Shown here piece by piece: positions 1 to 8,946 of a DNA stretch of 64,000 nt. The stretch covers positions 558,001-622,000 of the forward strand of contig NZ_SRKY01000002.1 of assembly GCF_004803475.1 (NCBI RefSeq), given 5' to 3'. The stretch comes from Aliishimia ponticola. GTDB taxonomy: Bacteria > Pseudomonadota > Alphaproteobacteria > Rhodobacterales > Rhodobacteraceae. Each line of letters opens with the position of its first letter. The first letter of the stretch is position 1. Both the position numbers and the translations under genes were made by a program. The notes under the pieces are model-generated. The model did not search any database, had not been told where the DNA came from, and saw only the letters and a list, made by a program, of their open reading frames with translations.

Positions 1-285
1 GCGGACAAACTTCCGGCGCTTTATGCGCTGCTCAACCAGGTGAATGACCAGTGCTGGGCGGGAAGCTTTACCTATTGGGCGGAACAAAAGCTGATGGTCT
101 ATCGGTACGGGTTGGTGCTGGCCGGGGGGCAAACAGCAAGCGCGGATCAGATCGACACGATGATCGGGGCCGCTGTGGCCAGCGCAGAACGGTATTATCC
201 GGCGTTGCAGTTGTTGATCTGGGGCGACAAGACCCCCGATGAAGCGATGCAAATCGCCATCGCCGAGGCCTATGGCCGGGCCTGA
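1..285 (+). CDS. YbjN domain-containing protein, 3' part
   Basis: The reading frame is open from the first base and ends at a TGA, so the N-terminus lies outside the window. The visible 94 residues begin ADKLPALYALLNQVN and end AIAEAYGRA. They resemble the C-terminal part of the YbjN family, which has a type III secretion chaperone-like fold and has been called a putative sensory transduction regulator; the molecular role is unknown. The gene lies upstream of proC in the same direction with a 220-base gap. An internal GTG at 40 could be read as a start, but the frame continues upstream without a stop, so truncation by the window edge is the better reading. Confidence 0.75.
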   Translation, partial: ADKLPALYALLNQVNDQCWAGSFTYWAEQKLMVYRYGLVLAGGQTASADQIDTMIGAAVASAERYYPALQLLIWGDKTPDEAMQIAIAEAYGRA

Positions 286-505
286 CGCCCCGGAACGGCG
301 TTTCAGCTAAAGACCAGGGCGGGCATGGCGACAGATGCCCCCCCTTCTCCACGCCTCTTTATTCTCTGGCGATTCCCTGAAAGAAAAGCGTAGGTCATCG
401 AAGACATGCTTCGCTGGCAATGCGCTGCGCTTCGGCTTGCAGGGGCAGCGCTGGTTCGCGTGGCGGCCGCCCGTCACGCCCGAGAATTGAAGGAGCGCAA
501 CCGGC

Positions 506-1321
506 ATGAATTTCACACAGATCGAAGAACGCGGCCTCGTGCTGCTGGGCTGCGGCAAGATGGGCTCTGCCATGTTGGCGGGCTGGCTGGCGGGCGGATT
601 GAACCCGCAAGCGGTCTGGGTGCAGGATCCGGCGCCGTCGGATTGGCTTCAGTCGTCGGGCGTGCAGATCAACGCCCCGTTGCCGCAGGCCCCGGCGGTG
701 GTGCTGGTCGCGGTCAAACCGCAATTGATGGCGGCGGCGCTGCCCGACATGGCAAGCTTTGGCAACGGCGATACCTTGTTTGTCAGTGTCGCTGCGGGAA
801 CGCCGATTTCTGCGTTTGAAAAGATGTTGGGTGCGCAAACACCGATCATCCGGGCAATGCCGAACACGCCCGCAGCGATTGGGCAGGGCATCACGGCCAT
901 CGTCGGCAATGCGCAAACGCAGGTTGCACAGTTGGATTTGGCCAGTGATCTGTTGCAGGCGATTGGTGAGGTGGTCCGCTTGGACAGCGAGGCGCAGATC
1001 GATGCGGTCACGGGCGTGTCCGGGTCTGGCCCCGCCTATGTGTTCCACATGATCGAAGCAATGGCAGCAGCGGGGGCGGCGCAGGGCCTGCCCGAAGCGC
1101 TGGCGATGCAATTGGCAAAGGCGACGGTGGCCGGGGCAGGGGCCTTGGCGATGCGCTCTGACGACAGCCCGGCGCAGCTGCGCGTCAATGTGACCTCGCC
1201 CAATGGGACGACGCAGGCGGGGCTTGAGGTTCTGATGGATGAGAAGGCCGGCTTGCCGAACCTGATGAACAAGACCGTCGCCGCGGCGACCAACCGATCG
1301 AAAGAGCTTGCACGTGGCTGA
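506..1321 (+). CDS. proC: Pyrroline-5-carboxylate reductase
   Basis: A 271-residue protein of normal length for ProC, which reduces 1-pyrroline-5-carboxylate to L-proline with NAD(P)H, the last step of proline synthesis, in the cytoplasm. The N-terminal Rossmann motif LGCGKMGSAM sits at residues 14-23. The family signature around SGSGPAYVFHMIEAM and the C-terminal TSPNGTTQAGL segment are both present. The ATG at 506 is preceded by AGGAG about 10 bases upstream. The stop overlaps the start of the following tRNA-binding protein gene, which suggests cotranscription. A longer minus-strand frame covers the same bases but has no family features. Confidence 0.96.
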   Translation: MNFTQIEERGLVLLGCGKMGSAMLAGWLAGGLNPQAVWVQDPAPSDWLQSSGVQINAPLPQAPAVVLVAVKPQLMAAALPDMASFGNGDTLFVSVAAGTPISAFEKMLGAQTPIIRAMPNTPAAIGQGITAIVGNAQTQVAQLDLASDLLQAIGEVVRLDSEAQIDAVTGVSGSGPAYVFHMIEAMAAAGAAQGLPEALAMQLAKATVAGAGALAMRSDDSPAQLRVNVTSPNGTTQAGLEVLMDEKAGLPNLMNKTVAAATNRSKELARG

Positions 1322-1655
1322 TCCGATTAACTTTGACGACTTTCTGAAGGTCGATATCCGGGCGGGCCGGGTGATCCGCACCGCTCCCTTCCCCGAGGCG
1401 CGCAAGCCTGCGATCAAGCTTTGGATCGATTTCGGGCCGGAGATCGGTGAAAAGAAGTCCTCGGCCCAGATCACCGAACATTACACAGCCGACGCCCTGA
1501 TTGGGCGGCAGGTCATGGCCGTGGTGAATTTCCCGCCGCGCCAGATCGGCCCCTTCATGTCAGAGGTACTGGTGCTGGGTGTCCATGACGAGGCGGGCGC
1601 GGTGGTGTTGATGACGCCTGATCAGGATGTTCCCGACGGCGCGCGCCTGTGCTGA
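1314..1655 (+). CDS. CsaA-like tRNA-binding domain protein
   Basis: A small protein of about 113 residues consisting of a single OB-fold tRNA-binding domain of the type found in CsaA and in the C-terminal part of some methionyl-tRNA synthetases. Family landmarks are the opening DFLKVDIRAGRV, the central KKSSAQITEHY and the NFPPRQIGPFMSEVLVLG stretch. The start is most likely the GTG at 1314, which lies inside the end of proC (proC stops at 1321). A TTG at 1308 in the same frame is possible. Overlap with proC implies translational coupling. CsaA-type proteins have been proposed to act as chaperones or tRNA binders; the exact job here is not known. Confidence 0.88.
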   Translation: MADPINFDDFLKVDIRAGRVIRTAPFPEARKPAIKLWIDFGPEIGEKKSSAQITEHYTADALIGRQVMAVVNFPPRQIGPFMSEVLVLGVHDEAGAVVLMTPDQDVPDGARLC

Positions 1656-1668
1656 GGGCGTACGGGCG

Positions 1669-2250
1669 TCAGCTGTCACCCACGGCCTCGCGCCAGTGCC
1701 GGCGGCACAGGGACACATAGGTTTCATTGCCGCCGATCTGTACCTGCGCACCGTCTTTCAGCGCGGACCCATCGGCCGCCTGCCGCACGACCATCGTCGC
1801 TTTCTTCCCGCAATGGCAGATGGTGCGCACCTCGCGCATCTCATCGGCAAGCGCCAGCAGCGTGGCCGAGCCGGGGAAAAGCGCGCCGCGAAAATCGACA
1901 CGCAGGCCGTAGCACATCACCGGTATCCCCAGATCATCCACCGCGCGGGCCAGTTGCCAGACTTGATCGGGGGATAAAAACTGGGCTTCGTCGATGAAAA
2001 TACAGGCAACCGGTCCCTGCGCCTGCCGCGCCTCGATCAGCGCGAACATGTCTGTCTCGGCGCTGAACGTGTCCGCTTCGGCGTCAATGCCGATCCGCGA
2101 GGCGATCCGCCCCGCGCCTGCGCGCTTGTCGAAAGCGGCGGTGACAAGATAGGGGACCATGCCCCGTTCCCGGTAATTATAGGCCGCCTGCAAAAGGACG
2201 GTCGACTTCCCGGCGTTCATGGTGGAGTAATTGAAGTAGAGCTTGGCCAT
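1669..2250 (-). CDS. tdk: Thymidine kinase, type II
   Basis: A 193-residue cytosolic enzyme that phosphorylates thymidine with ATP for nucleotide salvage. The P-loop STMNAGKST is at residues 9-17, the DEAQF catalytic/Mg region at 87-91, and the nucleoside-binding GGNETYV near residue 173. The structural zinc motifs appear as CHCG at 145-148 and CRRH at 182-185, the same pattern as in the E. coli enzyme. It is convergent with the tRNA-binding protein gene, with only 13 bases between the stops. It adds to the nucleoside salvage set cdd/deoA/deoB/upp found further right. Confidence 0.96.
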   Translation of the reverse strand: MAKLYFNYSTMNAGKSTVLLQAAYNYRERGMVPYLVTAAFDKRAGAGRIASRIGIDAEADTFSAETDMFALIEARQAQGPVACIFIDEAQFLSPDQVWQLARAVDDLGIPVMCYGLRVDFRGALFPGSATLLALADEMREVRTICHCGKKATMVVRQAADGSALKDGAQVQIGGNETYVSLCRRHWREAVGDS

Positions 2251-2304
2251 GGCTGCACATAAACCTGCAGGCGCACTGGCCTCAAGAGGGCGGATATATA
2301 CGTT

Positions 2305-2373
2305 CAGGGTGGAGCGTTGTCTCCGTGAGTGATGGTCGGCCGACTGCGGTCCGTCCGACGCAACCCCACCCTG
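2305..2373. other. Nested inverted repeats between tdk and a CII-like gene
   Basis: CAGGGTGG at 2305-2312 is complementary to CCACCCTG at 2366-2373, and the bases between hold further complementary arms: GGAG/CTCC at 2311-2324 and GTCGG/CCGAC around 2335-2360. The block lies in the 281-base gap between the divergent tdk (minus) and the 2532 gene (plus), so it could be an RNA leader of either gene or a set of protein sites. It matches no riboswitch class known to me. A short tandem GGTTACT repeat follows at about 2393-2406. Assignment is uncertain. Confidence 0.3.
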
Positions 2374-2531
2374 ATACAGACCCGGAAGTACCCGGTTACT
2401 GGTTACTACAAATCACAACCGCTGTTGCGATGCCGTGTTTTGTAAATGACATTCGGTTCGGAACTAATTAATGGGAAAAGAGAACGGCGGTTCCCCCGAA
2501 AGTGCGAACGATGGCGATGGACAGGTAAAGT

Positions 2532-2999
2532 ATGTCGAATACTCCAATTGGCAGTTATTTGAAGAAACACACTGAAGCACTGGTGAAGGATGTGGGCGTG
2601 GAGCCTGCATGCGAAATCACCGGGAAGTCGAAAGCGACGCTGGGACGGTATTATTCCGATAATCCGGAACATGCGGACCGGTTCATGCCGGTCGACTCAG
2701 TGGCGCGTCTGGAAGAGGCGGCAAGCTATCCGCATGTCACGGCGGCGTTGGCGGAACTGAAGGGGATCGCGCTGTCGCATGATGACCGCCGGCCCAATAC
2801 GGAACGCAAGGGCGGCGTGAATGCGGATGTGATCGCGCTGAGCCAGCGCTTTGCCATGTTGATGAGCGAATACCAGCAGTCCATCGAGGACGGCGTTATT
2901 TCGGTCAACGAGGCCAAGCGCCTGCTGCGCGAGACGATCCTGCTTCAGCAAGTGCTGATCGACATGAAGCTGCATCTTGAGGATGAAGGCGTCAACTGA
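2532..2999 (+). CDS. Small putative DNA-binding protein, phage CII-like
   Basis: A 155-residue soluble protein with no signal peptide or membrane segment. The N-terminal 45 residues (KHTEALVKDVG...GKSKATLGRYYSD) read like a helix-turn-helix that recognises DNA as in phage CII-type regulators, and the C-terminal third (residues about 95-150) is helical and charged, suited to oligomerisation. The ATG at 2532 gives the full domain. The gene stands alone between tdk and the KASIII gene with no other phage genes nearby, so it may be a domesticated regulator. The function is not established; the CII resemblance is inference from pattern, not from a search. Confidence 0.6.
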   Translation: MSNTPIGSYLKKHTEALVKDVGVEPACEITGKSKATLGRYYSDNPEHADRFMPVDSVARLEEAASYPHVTAALAELKGIALSHDDRRPNTERKGGVNADVIALSQRFAMLMSEYQQSIEDGVISVNEAKRLLRETILLQQVLIDMKLHLEDEGVN

Positions 3000-3071
3000 C
3001 GCCGCCCGCGCCGGTGGTGCGGCGCTGTTTGCTGTGCAAAGGCGCCCCGCCCACCGTCCCGCTTGGGCGCG

Positions 3072-4196
3072 TTACCCGTGCCGCTGCACCAGCACCGAGC
3101 CAACGGAATAGCCCGCGCCGAACGAGCAGATCAGCCCGTAATCGCCCTCTTTCAGATCATCGGAATATTTCGCAAAGGCGATGATCGACCCGGCGGATGA
3201 GGTATTCGCGTAGTCCTGCAGGATGTTGGGCTGCTCTTCGGGCTCCGGTGTGCGGCCCAGAACCTTCTTGCCGATGAAGTCGTTCATCGACTTGTTGGCC
3301 TGATGCAGCCATAGCCGCTTCAGATCGCTCGCCTCAACACCCTCATCGCTCATATGGTCGGCGATGTGCTGAGAAACCAGCGGCAGCACTTCCTTGAAGA
3401 CCTTCCGGCCTTCCTGCATGAATTGCATATCGCGCCGGTCCGCGACCCCATCGGGGCGGGTGCGGCGCAGGAAGCCGTGGTTGTTGCGGATGTTGTTGGA
3501 AAACTGCGTTGCGCAGCGCGTGGATTTCACTTCGAAATGAGGGCCGGTGGCGTCTTCGATCCGTTCGACCAGGACCGCCGTGGACACGTCGCCAAAGATG
3601 AAGTGACAATCGCGGTCGCGCCATTCGAGGTGGGCCGAGCAAATCTCGGGGTTGACCACAAGCGCAGAGCGGATGGAGCCGGAGCGGATCATGTCACACG
3701 CCGCCTGAAGCCCGAATGTCGCCGATGAACAGGCCACGTTCATATCGAAGGCGAACCCGTCGATCCCCAGCAGTTCCTGAATTTCGATGGCAATTGCGGG
3801 GTAGGCGCGTTCGTGGTTGGACGCCGCGCAGATCACCGCATCCACATCCGCCGCTGTCTTGCCCGCATCGGCCAGTGCCTTGCGGCAGGAATCCACGCCC
3901 ATTTCCGCCATCACGCCCGGTTCGCTATCGTCGCGCTGGCGCAGCTTGGGGTGCATCACGTCGGGGTCGAGGATGCCGGATTTGTCCAGCACATAGCGGC
4001 TTTCGATGCCGGAGGCTTTGACGATGAACTCTTCCGAGGAATGTTCCATCGCCGCGACTTCGCCTGATGCGATCTCGGCCGCGTGGGTTTCGTTCCACTT
4101 ATCGGCGTAGCTGTTGAAGGCTTCGACCAGTTCGGCGTTCGAAATGCTGAGTTCCGGGGTAAAGACACCCGTTCCGGTGATGGCTGGCGTATACAT
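3072..4196 (-). CDS. Beta-ketoacyl-ACP synthase III family protein
   Basis: A 374-residue thiolase-fold condensing enzyme, about 50 residues longer than FabH of E. coli because of an insertion near residues 30-60. The active-site Cys lies in NVACSSATFG (Cys156), the His in WLHQANKSMNDFI and the Asn in YANTSSAGSI, so the Cys-His-Asn triad is complete. The C-terminal glycine-rich SFGAGYSVGSV loop is also typical. Family members start fatty acid synthesis from acyl-CoA and malonyl-ACP; a secondary or specialised chain-starting role is possible because the gene is not next to plsX or other fab genes. It is a single gene, minus strand, with CDSs of other functions on both sides. Confidence 0.88.
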   Translation of the reverse strand: MYTPAITGTGVFTPELSISNAELVEAFNSYADKWNETHAAEIASGEVAAMEHSSEEFIVKASGIESRYVLDKSGILDPDVMHPKLRQRDDSEPGVMAEMGVDSCRKALADAGKTAADVDAVICAASNHERAYPAIAIEIQELLGIDGFAFDMNVACSSATFGLQAACDMIRSGSIRSALVVNPEICSAHLEWRDRDCHFIFGDVSTAVLVERIEDATGPHFEVKSTRCATQFSNNIRNNHGFLRRTRPDGVADRRDMQFMQEGRKVFKEVLPLVSQHIADHMSDEGVEASDLKRLWLHQANKSMNDFIGKKVLGRTPEPEEQPNILQDYANTSSAGSIIAFAKYSDDLKEGDYGLICSFGAGYSVGSVLVQRHG

Positions 4197-4295
4197 AGCT
4201 TCCCCCCTTTTCGCGTTGCGTGATGTGGCCGAAAATGGGGGGCAAGGTCAAGGCGGCGCCGATGAAATCTGGGTGCGGAGCTGCTGCAATATCGG

Positions 4296-4586
4296 TCAGC
4301 CGCGCGGTACGGAGTACAGCACATACCCATCGCGGCGGGCGACTTCCTGCGCGCCGGTGTCCGTCACGAAGACGCCGAGGTTTTCGGTATCCTCGGGGCA
4401 GGCCACCAGATCGGCGGCATCGTCGAGATATTGGTTCGTGCTGTCATCTTCGCCCACACGCATGCAGACGTCCCCCTTGAAGCGATAGCCCGTACCGAAA
4501 AGCGGCAGCGGGTCCATGGGCGGGGGTGGCGGCGGGGCGCAGGCGGCGATCAATGGCAAGATTGCGAGAGAGATAGGCAGGCGCAT
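4296..4586 (-). CDS. Small lipoprotein of unknown function
   Basis: A 96-residue precursor. Residues 1-17 (MRLPISLAILPLIAAC) form a lipoprotein signal with the lipobox IAAC, followed by a proline-rich tether. The remaining part carries two cysteines (in GDVCMRV and LVACPED) that may form a disulfide, consistent with an exported location. The ATG at 4586 is preferred because AAAGGA lies just upstream of it, while a longer frame starting at 4625 lacks a signal at its N-terminus. It is divergent from dddL with about 127 bases between. No known domain was recognised. Confidence 0.75.
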   Translation of the reverse strand: MRLPISLAILPLIAACAPPPPPPMDPLPLFGTGYRFKGDVCMRVGEDDSTNQYLDDAADLVACPEDTENLGVFVTDTGAQEVARRDGYVLYSVPRG

Positions 4587-4713
4587 GGCGGTGTGTCCTT
4601 TCATCATCTGCGCGCAGTGTAACACGGGTCCGATGGGTGGCGGCGGAGGATTGCCGAGCGGCCCCTTCCTGCGTAGCGTTCGGCAGGTGAATCACCCGAC
4701 GAGGCCGCTTGCC

Positions 4714-5409
4714 ATGATGGATACCGGACACCCTGACATCGGCGTTTCCGCGCCGCCCCGCCTGATGGACGTGCCCGATTGGGTGTATCTCCTACGCGAG
4801 TTCGACGTGCTGTATCGGCATGGCTCTGCGGGTGGCAGCCCGGTGATCCGGTCCCATCGCAAGCGGGTGCGGGATCGGCTCTCGGCGACATTTGCCCGCA
4901 ACCCTGAGATTCTTGACCGGTTCCCCGAACGCAAACCCGTCACGGCGCATTTCGCCCGCGCGCTGGATGTCGGAGAACGCGGCGCGATGCAGGGCATGGC
5001 ACGGGCGCTGCGCGAGATACGCGACTGGCTGACATGGGAATATGGCTACGAGAAAATGCCGCGCTCGCTCGCCAAGAAATACGCCTATTGCGAGGTGCTG
5101 GGGCCGAACGGGCCGGTGCAATGCGATGACCTGATCCTTGGCTTCGTGCTTTTCGCGCCGGATACGACCTATCCGCAGCACCACCACAAGGAGATCGAGG
5201 AAAGCTATATCTCGATTTCCGGCGCATGGTCGGAAAACAACGCGGCGGTCTATGCGCCCGGCTCGTTGATCCTGAACCGCGCGGGGGATGAACATCGCAT
5301 CACCACCGGGGATCGCGATCCGTGCCTGCTGGCCTATGCGTGGGTTGGCCCGGCGGAACGTTTGTCCGCGCCGGGCATGAAGTTGAGCGGCGGAAAGGCG
5401 CGGGTCTGA
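4714..5409 (+). CDS. dddL: Dimethylsulfoniopropionate (DMSP) lyase, DddL type
   Basis: A 231-residue protein that would cleave DMSP into dimethyl sulfide, acrylate and a proton. The C-terminal cupin has the metal-binding pattern of the cupin DMSP lyases: a YPQHHHKEIEESY segment with His156, His158, Glu162 or Glu163 and Tyr165, and a second motif with His194 in AGDEHRITT. Length matches DddL rather than the shorter DddK/DddW. The N-terminal half is helical, as expected for DddL. The ATG at 4714 follows a GAGG at 4701; a longer in-frame extension to 4516 is unlikely. It is a single gene; carB is convergent downstream. DddL is known mainly from marine Rhodobacteraceae. The call rests on motif memory, without an alignment. 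Confidence 0.85.
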   Translation: MMDTGHPDIGVSAPPRLMDVPDWVYLLREFDVLYRHGSAGGSPVIRSHRKRVRDRLSATFARNPEILDRFPERKPVTAHFARALDVGERGAMQGMARALREIRDWLTWEYGYEKMPRSLAKKYAYCEVLGPNGPVQCDDLILGFVLFAPDTTYPQHHHKEIEESYISISGAWSENNAAVYAPGSLILNRAGDEHRITTGDRDPCLLAYAWVGPAERLSAPGMKLSGGKARV

Positions 5410-5440
5410 CGGCGCGCGCCCTTCTTGAAGCGCTCTTTTC

Positions 5441-8400
5441 TCAGGCCTGTAGCGCCTTCACGCCGATGCCGCCTTCGGCCTGAGCCTTGATCGCTAGTGC
5501 CGCTGCATGCGAGCCCGCAGCCGTGGTGAAGTAGGGGATCTTGTCATACAGCGCGATGGAACGGATGGACTTGCTGTCCTCTACCGCTTGCGCGCCTTCG
5601 GTCGAATTCATGACAAGCTGCACCCCGCCATCCTTCATCAGATCGGTGATGTCGGGGCGCCCCTCATAGACCTTGTTGACGCGCTTGCAGGCGACGCCGT
5701 GCCCTTCGAGCCAGCGTTCGGTGCCTTCGGTCGCGACGATGTCAAAGCCCAGCCCGGTCAGGATTTGCGCCGCTTCCAGCATTTGCGCGGTCTTGTCCGC
5801 ATCCTTGATCGACATGAACGCAGTGCCGGAGGACGGCAGCACCATGCCAGCGCCCATCTGCGCCTTGAGGAAGGCGCGGGGGAAGTCACGGTCCCAGCCC
5901 ATGACCTCACCGGTGGATCGCATCTCCGGTCCCAGGATCGTGTCGACGCCGGGGAAGCGGGCAAAGGGCAGCACCGCTTCCTTGACCGAGTACCAAGGCA
6001 TGTTCGGATCGGCGAGGGTCATCGGATCGGCCAGCGGCAGCACCGTGTCGTAATCGGCATCCGCGTCATATGCCGGGCGCAGCGGGAAGTCGGCCAGCTT
6101 TTCGCCCGCCATGATCCGCGCCGCGATGGAGGCGATGGCCGAATCCGTGGCCTTGGCGACGAAGGGCACCGTGCGGGAGGCGCGCGGGTTCACTTCGATC
6201 AGGTAGATATCGCCATCCTTGATCGCAAATTGGACGTTCATCAGGCCGACCACGTTCAGCGCCTTGGCCAGCGCAACGGTCTGGCGCTCGATCTCGGCCA
6301 GGGTGTCCTTGGACAGCGAATAGGGCGGGAGCGAACAGGCCGAGTCGCCCGAGTGTACGCCTGCCTCTTCGATATGCTGCATAATGCCCGCCACATGGAC
6401 GTCAGTCCCGTCGCACAGGGCGTCCACATCCAGTTCGGTCGCCCCGGCCAGATAGCTGTCGAGAAGCACGGGGCTGTCGCCCGACACAACGACGGCCTCA
6501 GCGATGTAGCGCTTGAGCTGATCCATATCGCGGACGATTTCCATCGCGCGCCCGCCCAGAACATAGGAAGGGCGGATCACCAGCGGGAAGCCGATGCTAT
6601 CCGCGATTTCCAGCGCTTGCGCGTCGGTGGCGGCGATGCCGTTATGCGGCTGCTTGAGGCCCAGATCGTTCACCAGCTTCATGAACCGGTCGCGATCTTC
6701 GGCCAGGTCGATGCTGTCGGGCGTCGTGCCCAGGATCGGAATGCCTTCTTCTTCCAGCGCGTTTGCCAGTTTCAGCGGGGTCTGACCGCCGAACTGGACG
6801 ATAACACCGTGCAGCGTGCCGTTCTCTTGCTCGACCCGCAGGATTTCCATCACATGTTCGAAGGTCAGTGGTTCGAAATAAAGCCGATCGGAGGTGTCGT
6901 AATCGGTCGAGACTGTCTCCGGGTTGCAGTTGACCATGATCGTTTCATAGCCAACATCGGTCAGCGCAAAACAGGCGTGACAGCAGCAGTAATCGAACTC
7001 GATCCCCTGACCGATCCGGTTGGGACCACCGCCAAGGATGACGATTTTCTTGCGGTCCGAGGGGCGCGCTTCGCATTCCACATCGCCAAAGGCCGGTGCC
7101 TCATAGGTGGAATACATATAGGGCGTCTGCGCCTCGAACTCGGCGGCGCAGGTGTCGATCCGCTTGAAGACGGCGGTGACGCCAGCGGCGATGCGGGCCT
7201 TGCGGATATCGGTTTCGCTTTTGCCGGTCAGCTTGGCCAGACGCGCGTCGCTGAAACCCATCATCTTGAGCTGGCGCAAACCGTTCGCGTCGGTGGGCAG
7301 GCCAGAGGATTCGACCTCTTGCTCGGCCTCGACGATTTCGCGGATACGGGCCAGGAACCACGGGTCGAACTTGGTGATGCCGTGGATTTCGTCGTCGCCA
7401 AGGCCTTCGCGCATGGCTTGGGCAATGGTGCGCATCCGGTCCGGGGTCTGGCGGCTGATCGCCTTCACGATGGCGCTGCGGCCTGAGGCGGGATCATCCG
7501 CGCCGGGAATCTCGACCTCGTCAAAGCCTGTCAGGCCCGATTCCATCGAGGCGAGCGCCTTTTGCAGCGATTCGTGGATTGTCCGGCCAATGGCCATTGC
7601 CTCGCCGACGGATTTCATCGCGGTGCTGAGCAACGGCTCGGAGCCGGGGAATTTTTCAAACGCGAATTTCGGGATCTTGGTGACGACGTAATCGATGGTC
7701 GGCTCAAAGCTGGCCGGGGTCACCTTGGTGATGTCGTTGTCGAGTTCATCCAGCGTGTAGCCGACGGCCAGTTTCGCGGCGATCTTGGCAATCGGGAAGC
7801 CGGTCGCCTTGGATGCCAAGGCCGAAGAGCGGGACACACGCGGGTTCATTTCGATCACGACCATGCGGCCATCATCAGGGTTGATCGCCCATTGCACGTT
7901 GGAGCCGCCGGTTTCCACGCCGATTTCGCGCAGCACGGCGATAGAGCCGTTGCGCATGATCTGGTATTCCTTGTCGGTCAGCGTCAGCGCCGGGGCCACG
8001 GTGATGGAATCGCCCGTATGCACGCCCATCGGGTCGACGTTTTCGATGGAGCAGACGATGATGGCGTTGTCGGCAGTGTCGCGCACGACCTCCATCTCGT
8101 ATTCTTTCCAGCCCAGCAGCGACTCATCGACAAGGATCTGGTTGACCGGGGACGCATCCATGCCGGTGCGGCAGAAATGGATGTAATCCTCGCGGTTATA
8201 GGCCACGCCGCCGCCAGTTCCGCCAAGGGTGAAGGCGGGGCGGATGATGGCGGGCAGGCCGATCTCTTCGAGCGCGTCCAGCGCGATTTGCACGCCGGCA
8301 TCGAGGTTGCCGTCCGGGGCGGTGACGATGGTGGCCTTGGGGTTTTCAAGCCCGATACGGTCCATCGCCTCGCGGAAGAGCTTGCGGTCCTCGGCCATTT

Positions 8401-8770
8401 CAATGGCATCGCGCTTGGCACCGATCATTTCGACGCCGAACTTTTCCAGCACGCCCATCTCTTCGAGTGCCAGGGAGGTGTTGAGCCCAGTCTGCCCGCC
8501 CATGGTGGGCAGAAGCGCGTCGGGGCGTTCCTTCTCGATGATCTTGGCGACGGTCTCGGGCGTGATGGGTTCGATATAGGTCGCATCGGCGAGGCCCGGA
8601 TCGGTCATGATCGTCGCCGGGTTCGAGTTGACGAGGATGACGCGGTAGCCTTCTTCGCGCAGCGCTTTGCAGGCCTGAGCGCCTGAATAGTCGAACTCGC
8701 AGGCCTGCCCGATGATAATGGGGCCTGCACCGATGATCATGATGGATTGGATGTCGGTTCTTTTCGGCAT
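5441..8770 (-). CDS. carB: Carbamoyl-phosphate synthase large subunit
   Basis: A 1109-residue enzyme with the two homologous ATP-grasp halves of CarB. The N-terminal half opens with [20 protein letters not shown] and the second with [20 protein letters not shown]. The allosteric MGS-like domain forms the last ~150 residues. With CarA (not in this window) it makes carbamoyl phosphate from glutamine or ammonia, bicarbonate and two ATP for pyrimidine and arginine synthesis in the cytoplasm. It is slightly longer than the 1073-residue E. coli protein, mostly from insertions in the central region. It is convergent with dddL, and a hairpin pair lies just upstream. Confidence 0.98.
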   Translation of the reverse strand: MPKRTDIQSIMIIGAGPIIIGQACEFDYSGAQACKALREEGYRVILVNSNPATIMTDPGLADATYIEPITPETVAKIIEKERPDALLPTMGGQTGLNTSLALEEMGVLEKFGVEMIGAKRDAIEMAEDRKLFREAMDRIGLENPKATIVTAPDGNLDAGVQIALDALEEIGLPAIIRPAFTLGGTGGGVAYNREDYIHFCRTGMDASPVNQILVDESLLGWKEYEMEVVRDTADNAIIVCSIENVDPMGVHTGDSITVAPALTLTDKEYQIMRNGSIAVLREIGVETGGSNVQWAINPDDGRMVVIEMNPRVSRSSALASKATGFPIAKIAAKLAVGYTLDELDNDITKVTPASFEPTIDYVVTKIPKFAFEKFPGSEPLLSTAMKSVGEAMAIGRTIHESLQKALASMESGLTGFDEVEIPGADDPASGRSAIVKAISRQTPDRMRTIAQAMREGLGDDEIHGITKFDPWFLARIREIVEAEQEVESSGLPTDANGLRQLKMMGFSDARLAKLTGKSETDIRKARIAAGVTAVFKRIDTCAAEFEAQTPYMYSTYEAPAFGDVECEARPSDRKKIVILGGGPNRIGQGIEFDYCCCHACFALTDVGYETIMVNCNPETVSTDYDTSDRLYFEPLTFEHVMEILRVEQENGTLHGVIVQFGGQTPLKLANALEEEGIPILGTTPDSIDLAEDRDRFMKLVNDLGLKQPHNGIAATDAQALEIADSIGFPLVIRPSYVLGGRAMEIVRDMDQLKRYIAEAVVVSGDSPVLLDSYLAGATELDVDALCDGTDVHVAGIMQHIEEAGVHSGDSACSLPPYSLSKDTLAEIERQTVALAKALNVVGLMNVQFAIKDGDIYLIEVNPRASRTVPFVAKATDSAIASIAARIMAGEKLADFPLRPAYDADADYDTVLPLADPMTLADPNMPWYSVKEAVLPFARFPGVDTILGPEMRSTGEVMGWDRDFPRAFLKAQMGAGMVLPSSGTAFMSIKDADKTAQMLEAAQILTGLGFDIVATEGTERWLEGHGVACKRVNKVYEGRPDITDLMKDGGVQLVMNSTEGAQAVEDSKSIRSIALYDKIPYFTTAAGSHAAALAIKAQAEGGIGVKALQA

Positions 8771-8838
8771 GGTCTGACCCCCAGTGGCGCAAATTGTCCG
8801 GGGTTATAGGCAGCCTTTCGGCACGCGCAAGGGGCAAG

Positions 8839-8884
8839 CGGAAATCGGCACGATTTCCGGCCCATTTTTCGTGCCGAAAAATGG
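8839..8884. repeat. Two perfect hairpins with mutually complementary tips
   Basis: CGGAAATCG-GCA-CGATTTCCG (8839-8859) and CCATTTTTCG-TGC-CGAAAAATGG (8862-8884) are two adjacent perfect inverted repeats with 9- and 10-base-pair stems. Their tips, TCGGCACGA and TCGTGCCGA, are exact reverse complements of each other, so kissing or alternative pairing is possible in RNA. The pair lies in the 176-base gap after cfa and before carB, both minus strand. It could end the cfa message or sit in the carB leader; neither strand shows a long T run. Confidence 0.6.
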
Positions 8885-8946
8885 CGCGTCGTCCGGTTTG
8901 GATCGCGGGGCGCTCCGCTGGCGCCGTGTGCCTTGCTTTCCGCCTG

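Noticed and set aside
395-1474. Long minus-strand frame opposite proC
   Set aside because: It is fully antisense to proC, has no domain signs and a composition typical of shadows in high-GC DNA.
5507-8686. Plus-strand frames of 370-660 codons opposite carB
   Set aside because: They are antisense to a well-supported CarB, rich in Arg, His and Gly, and lack ribosome binding sites.
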